Origin: Clostridium estertheticum
GTDB lineage: Bacteria > Bacillota > Clostridia > Clostridiales > Clostridiaceae
Assembly: GCF_011065935.2 (NCBI RefSeq)
Contig: NZ_JAAMNH020000001.1
Location: 2,253,001-2,317,000 of the forward strand
DNA length: 64,000 nt
Direction: 5' to 3'
Part shown: positions 46,156 to 53,328 of the stretch, piece after piece
How the letters are laid out: every line of letters begins with the position of its first letter
Position numbering within the stretch: the stretch's first letter is position 1
The notes under the pieces: model-generated
What the model was told of the DNA's origin: nothing
Databases searched by the model: none
The model's input: only the letters and a program-made list of their open reading frames with translations
Program-made: the position numbers and the translations under genes

Positions 46156-46206
46156 ATGATTAAGAATAAGAACTTGCCACTTGCCACGTGGGTGGCACCA
46201 AAATAA
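46156..46206 (+). CDS. 16-aa leader peptide made by the palindromic repeat
   Basis: ATG 46156, directly behind GAGAGGAAG, reads M-I-K-N-K-N-L-P-L-A-T-W-V-A-P-K and stops at TAA 46204-46206. This is 17 nt before the start of the UvrD/AddB-like gene. The same peptide text recurs at other repeat copies. Confidence 0.45.
   Translation: MIKNKNLPLATWVAPK
46175..46199. repeat. Palindromic repeat, copy 5
   Basis: An exact copy of the 25-bp palindromic unit, 24 nt before the start codon of the first helicase-operon gene. Confidence 0.9.
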
Positions 46207-46223
46207 TACATGGAGTTGAAATT

Positions 46224-48293
46224 ATGAACTATACGCAGGCCTACAATGAATTGGAAGAAAATAAATTCGCTCAGAAATGTATCTTAGTTAAAGGAAATTC
46301 TGCAAGTGGTAAAACAACCCTTGCAACCACTAAATACAGGGAGCTGATAGAAAATAAAAACATTAAAAGTTCAAATATATTGTGTTTATTTATGAATAGG
46401 TATCAAAATATTACATGGTCAAAAGATATGATTTTTAATACTGCTTCTGAAATTAGAAAAAGTTCCTATTATGGATTTATAAGGAGGGAGCTATCTCTCT
46501 ATTGGCCTTATGTAGTAGAAAATTGCACGGAAATAAAAATTAATATATTAAAGCCTGAGTTCGCATCTTTTGATGCTACAAATTATGCTATGAAAGCTCT
46601 AGTTACACATTTCAAAAATTCTAAGGGATACTTTCAAGATATAACGTCAACGTCTTCAAAAATAGCATCAGATTTAATTTCTAATATTAATAATGCTGCA
46701 CTATCATTAGTGCCTTTTGAGGAAATAGGAACTAGGCTTTATAATTCATTAGAGGTGAATGATTTTTTAGTTAAAGAAACATATAATCAATTGGACGAGG
46801 TAACTGGGTATTATATCTCAAAATTATTACGTAATGGTGTTGTAGATTATGGTCTATCTTTTTATTTATATAATAATTATTTACTTCATGATTCAAGATA
46901 TACTAGTCTAAATAATATAAAATATCTTATAGTAGATGATATAGATGAGGCTTCACCTGCAGAGCAAGAATTAGTATTTAAGATTATTAATAAGGTGGAT
47001 ATGTCATACTTGTTTTATAATCCGAGTGGTGGTCTGTGTAGTTATTATGGAGCTAATACTGATTACTTTAAGAGCAAATTAAACACTGAATATCACGAGA
47101 TTACCTTAGATAATCATTTTTGCTGCAATGATGATTTTATTAAACTTGCTAGTGTAATAGATAACAGGGCGCACACTTCTTATAGGGAAGATAAAATAAA
47201 TGAAGATGTCCCTGCCTTTATTGATATGTCATCACAACTAAGACCTCAGATGGTCCAGAAAATAATACTAAAAATTGAAGAATTATTAAATCAGGGATTT
47301 ATGCCAAAGGACATAGCAATAATATGTCCATTTAATGATTTCATTCTTTCATATGAACTTCACAAAAAAGCAGTGGAATTAAATATATCGGTAATGGAGA
47401 ACTCAAGTAAGAACAGATTTATAGACAATGAATATTTACACCCTTTAATAGTGCTCGCAGTATTATGCAATGATTATAAAAGCATAAGGTTAACAAAGGA
47501 AGATTATAAAAACTTTTTTTCTTTTATGTTAAGGCTAGATGCTACGCGGAGTTCTCTGCTTTATCCTTTTGCGCGAGAAGGTGGGTTGCAAGATCTTAGT
47601 CTCGATATTGAAGATAGAGTAGGAAGCGTAGCAGTTGGTAAATATAATGAGTTAAAAGAGTGGATAGAAAATTATAAAGTTGATTTAAAGGACCACAAGA
47701 GATCTCTTGGCGAATTTTTCAGAAATGCATTTTCAGAGGTACTTATAATTCTTCCAAAAGTTGAAGAACATATAGAGGACTATATAGGGTTATATGAAAG
47801 CTGCGAAGGTTTCATAAATACTTTAGATAAATTAGAATTTAAAGGGCAATGTTCAGAGGAGAGATTTATAGAATTTATTCGAGGTGAGGGAAGTGGATTT
47901 TATTCTATGAATGAGTTGCAGGAAATGTTATTACAAGATAATTGTATAGTTTTAACATCTCCTTATACATATTTGACCTCTAATTTAAGCAGTAAGGTTC
48001 AGATATGGACAGATATCAGCAGTAATATGTGGTCTCCAAGAAATGTGGGCGAATTATCAAATGCTCATGTATTAAAGAGTAATTGGAATATTGATGATAT
48101 GTATACCGAAAAGGAAGAAAATAAAAATGCTTATGGAATTCTAATGTCTGTTATTAATTGCTTATTAAGAAAATGCAGAGGTGAATTATACATATATGGT
48201 AGTGAATATTCTTTAAGTGGATTTGAGCAGGAAAGTAAATTTGCAGATATGCTTATAGAAATATTAAGTGAAAGAGGTGAAACTATTGACTAA
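46224..48293 (+). CDS. P-loop UvrD/AddB-like protein of a helicase-nuclease operon
   Basis: A 689-aa protein with Walker A G-N-S-A-S-G-K-T-T near residue 25 and a Walker-B-like L-I-V-D-D-I-D-E-A-S-P near 230. The rest resembles a divergent SF1 helicase, but motifs III to VI are not recognisable, recalling AddB, whose helicase half is inactive. ATG 46224 follows GGAG at 8 nt; the GTG at 46188 lies inside the repeat. It overlaps the UvrD helicase gene by 8 nt. Confidence 0.7.
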   Translation: MNYTQAYNELEENKFAQKCILVKGNSASGKTTLATTKYRELIENKNIKSSNILCLFMNRYQNITWSKDMIFNTASEIRKSSYYGFIRRELSLYWPYVVENCTEIKINILKPEFASFDATNYAMKALVTHFKNSKGYFQDITSTSSKIASDLISNINNAALSLVPFEEIGTRLYNSLEVNDFLVKETYNQLDEVTGYYISKLLRNGVVDYGLSFYLYNNYLLHDSRYTSLNNIKYLIVDDIDEASPAEQELVFKIINKVDMSYLFYNPSGGLCSYYGANTDYFKSKLNTEYHEITLDNHFCCNDDFIKLASVIDNRAHTSYREDKINEDVPAFIDMSSQLRPQMVQKIILKIEELLNQGFMPKDIAIICPFNDFILSYELHKKAVELNISVMENSSKNRFIDNEYLHPLIVLAVLCNDYKSIRLTKEDYKNFFSFMLRLDATRSSLLYPFAREGGLQDLSLDIEDRVGSVAVGKYNELKEWIENYKVDLKDHKRSLGEFFRNAFSEVLIILPKVEEHIEDYIGLYESCEGFINTLDKLEFKGQCSEERFIEFIRGEGSGFYSMNELQEMLLQDNCIVLTSPYTYLTSNLSSKVQIWTDISSNMWSPRNVGELSNAHVLKSNWNIDDMYTEKEENKNAYGILMSVINCLLRKCRGELYIYGSEYSLSGFEQESKFADMLIEILSERGETID

Positions 48294-50526
48294 GGAGATG
48301 AATGATGAAGATATTAGTAATGAAGTTAAAGAAATAATTTATAGAGAGGACCAATTGCCTATAATGAAGTATCGAGGAGGAACTATGGCGGTCCCAGCAG
48401 TTCCAGGAGCGGGAAAGACCTTTATAATATGTAATCTAGTATGTGAGATTATAGTGGATAAGGTCCATAAACCTGGCAAAATACTTATAGTTACACTTAT
48501 GAATAGTGCAGTTAACAATTTTAAACATAGAATCTCAATGGTGTTACAAAATAAAGGAATAAACGCAAGCAACGATTATGAAGTTATGACTATCCATAGT
48601 TTAGCACTAAAAATATTAAAAGATAGACCAGATGTAATGGGGGTCAATGCGGAATTTGAAATATTGGATGATGTTAATAAAAGTTTATATTTAAATAAAT
48701 GTATATCAATGTGGCGAAGGAAGGGCGGAGAAGCTTCATTTAAGAGTATGATATCGGATAAAGCCTTAAATAATTACGCAGGCAAACAAGATAATTGGTG
48801 GAATGATTTTTTTATAACAGCGGATACGATTATTGGTGAATTAAAGATAAATGACATTTCTCCTGAAAAATTAAAAGAGGATATAAAGTCATTAGATCAA
48901 AATAATATCTTAGTACATATATCTGAAATTTATGATGCTTACACCAAAATCTTAAAAAGTGAGGGTTATATAGATTACAATGATTTGTTAATTCTTGCGT
49001 ATAAACTTTTAAAAACTGATGTTGCTGTTAGAGAAAAGCTGCAAAAGAAATATACCTTTGTGTTTGAAGATGAATGTCAAGACTCTAACTTAATTCAAGG
49101 AAAAATACTAAGCTTAATTTCAGGCAAAAGTGGCAATTTAGTAAGAGTTGGTGATGTTAATCAAAGCATAACAGGAACATTTACAGCCTCTGATCCTAAA
49201 TTTTTCAGGGAATTTTGTGGTAAGGCAAACAATGCCTTCGAAATGTTCATGGCAGGGCGTAGTACAAATAATATCATTAATTTAGCGAATGAACTAGTTA
49301 AGTATACAAACAATCAACATGAAGAAGAAAAGTGTAGAAGTGCATTAGTAAATCAAAACATTAAAAGTCTGAATGAGAAAGCAAAAGTAAGCCAAGATAA
49401 CTATGGCATAAGCACTATGATATGTAATTCAAGAGAAGAAGAAACTAAAAAAGCAGTTGGCGTGGCTATGAAATTTAAAGAAAAATTCCCCAGTAAAACC
49501 TGCGCAATATTAGTTCCTTTTAATAAGCAAGTTAGAGAAATAGCAGATAATCTTAGATCTTATAATGTTGAATGTGATGAATTATCAAATAAATCAGATA
49601 AAAGAATTAAAGTTGTAAGCACACTAGGATATATACTTCAATTTATTTCAAGTCCACAAGATAGTGTTATATTTAAAGATTTAATTAAAAATGTGTTTTG
49701 CCAGGAGAATAATGAAGAAAGTGAAAAGTTGCTTAGTTTTATTTGCAGTTATGATGTTGAAAAGCTTATATACCCCAGTGGTGGTAAGATAAATGAACAG
49801 GATATTCCAGGGGGAATATTAGACTCCAAGGTGTATAAACAATTTATAAGTTCATTGGATTTAATTAGAACAATATTTGAATATCCTCAGACACATTTTG
49901 ATAGCCTAATTTTATATATTAGTGATGTTCTAAATTTTAGTCTTGAAAGCAGAGCAATGGCAGAGGCTGTTTCCTCTTATATTAGATTTGGTTCTAAAGA
50001 TAATAGTGAATTTTCATTAGGTTATGTTGCAGAGCAATTATTAGATGGAAAGAATAGTATACTAGATCATATTTCAGGCATAATATACGACCTAGAAGGA
50101 TATGAACCATCTCCTGATAGAATAACGGTATCTACCTGCCATAAAGCCAAAGGGCTGGAATGGGATTGTGTATTAATATTAAATAATACATCCTATCAAT
50201 ACCCTTATATGACAACGGATAAATTTAAAGACTATTACTATCTAAAAGATGAATTTAAAAATCCAGTAGTTCTTTGCAGGTCTGAAATAGCTAAAATTTT
50301 AGGAAACAATATTTGCGAAGATCCATTAAAAGAAGCTAAGATACAAATAATAAATGAAAAAATAAGGCTTTTATATGTTGGGATAACCAGGGCAAAAGAA
50401 TATTTGATTTTAATGGCAACCCAGTGTAATGAAGGTAAATGGAATGAAGATAAACCATCAAAGTATTTTTATGTTCTTCAAGATTACATAAATGCTCAAA
50501 GGGGTGCTTTAAATGATAGACATTAG
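48286..50526 (+). CDS. UvrD/Rep-type SF1 helicase
   Basis: A 746-aa helicase with motif I (A-V-P-G-A-G-K-T-F), motif II F-E-D-E-C-Q-D, motif III G-D-V-N-Q-S-I, motif V T-C-H-K-A-K-G-L-E-W-D and motif VI V-G-I-T-R-A-K-E. TTG 48286 is 8 nt after GAGG and overlaps the upstream gene. It has no attached nuclease domain; the nuclease is the next gene, which starts inside its end. The set looks like a split AddAB/RecBCD-type enzyme. Confidence 0.88.
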   Translation: MTKEMNDEDISNEVKEIIYREDQLPIMKYRGGTMAVPAVPGAGKTFIICNLVCEIIVDKVHKPGKILIVTLMNSAVNNFKHRISMVLQNKGINASNDYEVMTIHSLALKILKDRPDVMGVNAEFEILDDVNKSLYLNKCISMWRRKGGEASFKSMISDKALNNYAGKQDNWWNDFFITADTIIGELKINDISPEKLKEDIKSLDQNNILVHISEIYDAYTKILKSEGYIDYNDLLILAYKLLKTDVAVREKLQKKYTFVFEDECQDSNLIQGKILSLISGKSGNLVRVGDVNQSITGTFTASDPKFFREFCGKANNAFEMFMAGRSTNNIINLANELVKYTNNQHEEEKCRSALVNQNIKSLNEKAKVSQDNYGISTMICNSREEETKKAVGVAMKFKEKFPSKTCAILVPFNKQVREIADNLRSYNVECDELSNKSDKRIKVVSTLGYILQFISSPQDSVIFKDLIKNVFCQENNEESEKLLSFICSYDVEKLIYPSGGKINEQDIPGGILDSKVYKQFISSLDLIRTIFEYPQTHFDSLILYISDVLNFSLESRAMAEAVSSYIRFGSKDNSEFSLGYVAEQLLDGKNSILDHISGIIYDLEGYEPSPDRITVSTCHKAKGLEWDCVLILNNTSYQYPYMTTDKFKDYYYLKDEFKNPVVLCRSEIAKILGNNICEDPLKEAKIQIINEKIRLLYVGITRAKEYLILMATQCNEGKWNEDKPSKYFYVLQDYINAQRGALNDRH

Positions 50527-51268
50527 AAAATTAAATCATGTCTACTATAGTCAAAATCTTTTAAATACTTTTGATAAATGTCCTTATAAATTTAAACTGA
50601 AATATTTGGATAATATCAGATGGAAAAAAGATTCAATAAGTGATGAGGATTATTATGAGAATATGGACATGGGACTGGATTTTCATCTTATAGCTCAAAG
50701 ATATTTTTCAAATATTCCTGTGGTTATAAATGATAGCAATACTAAATTGCTGGACTTTACAAAGTCACTTCGAGAAAAATTTACTATTTTAGATGAAAAC
50801 ATATATTTGCCGGAATATGAAATTAGAATGAGAAAAGATAATATTAGGCTCCAAGCAAAGTATGATTTAATAATTATTAAGCCAAATAACAAAATAGAAA
50901 TATGGGACTGGAAAACGGAGAATAGGAAATTAAATTATAATGAAGTAATTAAGAGAATGCAGGCTATTGTTTATATGTATATATTAGGTGAAAGGTCTTT
51001 AGAAATATTTAATAAAGATATACCCTTTGAAAATATAAGTATGAAATTTTGGCAACCACAGTATAAAGAGGATATCATCACCATTAATTATTCAGAGAGT
51101 ATTCATAGAATTCATGAGAAGAAAATTGTGGAGTTAATACTTAGGTTGGATAATTATGATTTTAGTTTAGATTTTAATATTGAACTATATAGGAAGCAAT
51201 GCAAGTATTGTGAATTCGCTTGCGATAGCCATGTATGTGATGCATTTGTGTTAGCTAACATAAAATAG
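50513..51268 (+). CDS. PD-(D/E)XK nuclease with Fe-S cysteines (Cas4/AddB-like)
   Basis: A 251-aa RecB-type nuclease. An N-terminal Cys (F-D-K-C-P-Y-K-F) and C-terminal C-K-Y-C-E-F-A-C-D-S-H-V-C match the 4Fe-4S cage of Cas4 and AddB. Active-site motifs include E-I-W-D-W-K-T (D-x-K) and an upstream Asp in L-Q-A-K-Y-D-L. ATG is 6 nt after AAAGGGGTG and overlaps the helicase gene by 14 nt. It probably degrades or trims DNA unwound by the two upstream proteins. Confidence 0.85.
   Translation: MIDIRKLNHVYYSQNLLNTFDKCPYKFKLKYLDNIRWKKDSISDEDYYENMDMGLDFHLIAQRYFSNIPVVINDSNTKLLDFTKSLREKFTILDENIYLPEYEIRMRKDNIRLQAKYDLIIIKPNNKIEIWDWKTENRKLNYNEVIKRMQAIVYMYILGERSLEIFNKDIPFENISMKFWQPQYKEDIITINYSESIHRIHEKKIVELILRLDNYDFSLDFNIELYRKQCKYCEFACDSHVCDAFVLANIK
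51226..51250. repeat. Direct repeat, left copy (end of nuclease gene)
   Basis: TAGCCATGTATGTGATGCAT plus TTGTG recurs at 52416-52440 with one mismatch. The two copies bracket the methyltransferase gene. Here it encodes part of the nuclease Cys-rich tail. Confidence 0.8.
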
Positions 51269-51286
51269 AATCTAGGAGGCAACACA

Positions 51287-51397
51287 ATGAATAAATTATT
51301 AAACAGCTATGAATTTTCTCATAGCTGTTTAATTTGTTTTCCTATAAGTATTTTTCTATATCAGCAACTGGATTTTATGGAGTTAAGTTCTAGTTAA
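51287..51397 (+). CDS. 36-aa ORF overlapping a terminator hairpin
   Basis: ATG 51287 is 7 nt after AGGAGG and opens a 36-codon frame. The hairpin AAACAGCTATGA/TCATAGCTGTTT (51301-51330) lies inside it and probably terminates the helicase-nuclease operon. Whether the peptide is made is uncertain. Confidence 0.3.
   Translation: MNKLLNSYEFSHSCLICFPISIFLYQQLDFMELSSS
51301..51340 (+). terminator. Terminator after the helicase-nuclease operon
   Basis: AAACAGCTATGA pairs with TCATAGCTGTTT, followed by AATTTGTTTT. The rest of the gap to 51656 shows no gene. Confidence 0.7.
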
Positions 51398-51656
51398 GAA
51401 TGTTGTCATTGGGCTTCTCAAATTCTTTTGTTTTATTTTTATTAATCATATTTATAATCTGTTTAATATCTAAATTTGTAACCATCAACCCAATTATTAT
51501 AACTAAATTTTCATAATTTAGTTTTGAATTCAATGGTATAATTAGGTAAAGATAATGAGGGATTAAAAAAGTATTGTATTACATTTGTAAAAAATTCCGA
51601 AGGAAAGTAGTAACTAAACTTGTTCTTTTTATGATTATTAGAGGGGGATATCAATT

Positions 51657-52376
51657 ATGTTGGATAAAATTAATTCAGAGATTATTAAAACAGAAAATGA
51701 CATACTTATTATGTTAGACAATCTTTTAGAAAAACGAGATAGTGAGTGGTGGAATAATTTCTATTCTGATAAGGAGAAGCCAATTCCATTCTTTAAAAAC
51801 ATTGCTGATGAAAACCTTATTTCATACTTTGATAGAGAGTTAATAAAGCATGGAAAGGCACTTGATATTGGATGTGGAAATGGAAGAAACTCTTTTTATC
51901 TTGCACAGAGAGGTATGGAAGCTAATGGAATAGATTTTTCAAAAACTTCTATTGAATGGGGAAAACAAATAGAAAAAGAGCAATCTACAAAAGTGAATTT
52001 TTTATGCCAATCAATATTTGAGTTTCAAGATAAGCCAGAGAGTTTTGATTTTATTTATGATAGTGGGTGCCTTCATCATATTAAGCCACATAGAAGAAAT
52101 CAATACCTAAAAACCATCTTGAAATACTTAAAACCTGATGGATATTTTGCAATGATATGCTTCAATTTAAAAGGTGGTGCAAATATATCTGATTATGATG
52201 TTTATAGAGATAATTCAATGCTTGGAGGGCTTGGATTTTCTGAATATAAATTAAAAACAATTTTAGAGCCTTATTTTGAGATAATTGAATTTAGAGAAAT
52301 GAAAGAATCCACTGATGAAAACATATTTGGTAAATCTTTTATGTGGACAGTCCTAATGAAGAAAAAACCTTTGTGA
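51657..52376 (+). CDS. SAM-dependent methyltransferase (class I)
   Basis: A 239-aa methyltransferase with motif I L-D-I-G-C-G-N-G-R-N-S, motif II G-I-D-F-S and post-motif D-S-G-C-L-H-H-I. Small-molecule type; substrate unknown. GAGGGGG precedes the ATG. The gene and its flanks sit between 25-bp direct repeats (51226 and 52416), suggesting it was inserted next to the nuclease gene. Confidence 0.88.
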   Translation: MLDKINSEIIKTENDILIMLDNLLEKRDSEWWNNFYSDKEKPIPFFKNIADENLISYFDRELIKHGKALDIGCGNGRNSFYLAQRGMEANGIDFSKTSIEWGKQIEKEQSTKVNFLCQSIFEFQDKPESFDFIYDSGCLHHIKPHRRNQYLKTILKYLKPDGYFAMICFNLKGGANISDYDVYRDNSMLGGLGFSEYKLKTILEPYFEIIEFREMKESTDENIFGKSFMWTVLMKKKPL

Positions 52377-52415
52377 CCAGCTATTTTAGACACATTTCAG
52401 AATGAAATTGGTTGG

Positions 52416-52440
52416 TAGCCATGTATGTGATGCATTCGTG
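52416..52440. repeat. Direct repeat, right copy
   Basis: Same as 51226-51250 except one base (TTTGTG to TTCGTG). It is not in a coding frame here. Confidence 0.8.
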
Positions 52441-52486
52441 GAGAGAATATAACAATATAAATTTGTAAGAAAATAGGGAGTTAACT

Positions 52487-52651
52487 ATGGAAGATAATCA
52501 AATAAAATCTCAGGAGTATACATTACCCTTTGCTGTACATTCAGGCTATAGTTTTGGAGGTTCTGCGCCGCAGCATCTTTATGGATATACAACTACCTTA
52601 ATTTTAAATAAAGATAGCCAGGTTGAATTAATTCAATTAGAAACTGATTAA
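52487..52651 (+). CDS. 54-aa hypothetical protein
   Basis: ATG follows AGGGAG by 6 nt. The product (M-E-D-N-Q-I-K-S-Q-E-Y-T-L-P-F-A) is soluble with a Gly/Ser-rich centre (S-G-Y-S-F-G-G-S-A-P). No family recognised; it might be a truncated longer protein. 52652-52900 shows no gene. Confidence 0.45.
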   Translation: MEDNQIKSQEYTLPFAVHSGYSFGGSAPQHLYGYTTTLILNKDSQVELIQLETD

Positions 52652-52937
52652 TGCTTTAGGTGTCAATTCAGAGATTATGTTGGTTTACTCTAAAATATAA
52701 TTTAAACATATCCCATAATTATTTAACTTTCTATTTTGAGAATTATATTAGTTAATTATGTTAGATTAAAAGATATGGCTATTAGTGAATCTTAGCATAT
52801 TAAACTATAGTAGGATATGACAAAAGGATGTTTAAACTAAAAAGAATATGAAAATAAGGTTTATCTTAGTCTCGTATTGCATAGTCATAAATTTTATGAT
52901 ACTATAATATTATTAATTAAATAACAATTATGAATGT

Positions 52938-53036
52938 TAAAAGGGAGTAACTACCTATTTATAGGTGATAAAGTCAACATACCCGACCTTAAGGTCTGGC
53001 TTTATCGTGGCTAATTCCAGTCAAGTGAGACTTTTA
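52938..53036 (+). ncRNA. yybP-ykoY (manganese) riboswitch, first of two
   Basis: The conserved yybP-ykoY blocks occur in order: AAAAGGGAGTAACTACC, GATAAAGTCAACAT, GGTCTGGCTTTATC and GTGAGACTTTTAGC. This class senses Mn2+ and activates export genes. It is followed by its own terminator (53028-53087) and then by a second copy. Confidence 0.88.
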
Positions 53037-53087
53037 GCGCAATGATCTATAAATGGATCGTTGTGTTAAAAGTCTTTTATTTTTTTA
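53028..53087 (+). terminator. Terminator of the first Mn riboswitch
   Basis: AGACTTTTAGCGCAATGATC pairs with GATCGTTGTGTTAAAAGTCT, followed by a T-run. Its 5' arm is the 3' end of the aptamer, so Mn2+ binding and termination would be mutually exclusive. Confidence 0.85.
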
Positions 53088-53103
53088 TACTTTTTTTCAA
53101 GCT

Positions 53104-53197
53104 AAGAGGGAGTAACTACCCGTAAGGGCGATAAAGTCAACATAACCGGTTTTAAAAACCTGGCTTTATCATAGCATTTGCTACAGTGAGACTTTTA
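53104..53197 (+). ncRNA. yybP-ykoY (manganese) riboswitch, second of two
   Basis: The blocks are AGAGGGAGTAACTACC, GATAAAGTCAACAT, AACCTGGCTTTATC and GTGAGACTTTTAGC, the same order and spacing as the first copy. The terminator-like stem that follows has G-U pairs and a weaker T-tract. Two aptamers in series precede one P-ATPase gene. Confidence 0.87.
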
Positions 53198-53240
53198 GCA
53201 CAATGAAACCGTTGGTGTTTAAGTGTGTTAAGGGTCTTTG
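53189..53240 (+). terminator. Terminator-like stem of the second Mn riboswitch
   Basis: AGACTTTTAGCACA pairs with TGTGTTAAGGGTCT through several G-U pairs, followed by TTGGTTTATA. Weaker than the first. Confidence 0.6.
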
Positions 53241-53328
53241 GTTTATATATAACTTTGTGTAAAGGAGAAATAATTATATTAAAATTTTAATCAAGTTGTA
53301 AAGTTAAAAAAATAAAGGGGTGGACAAC

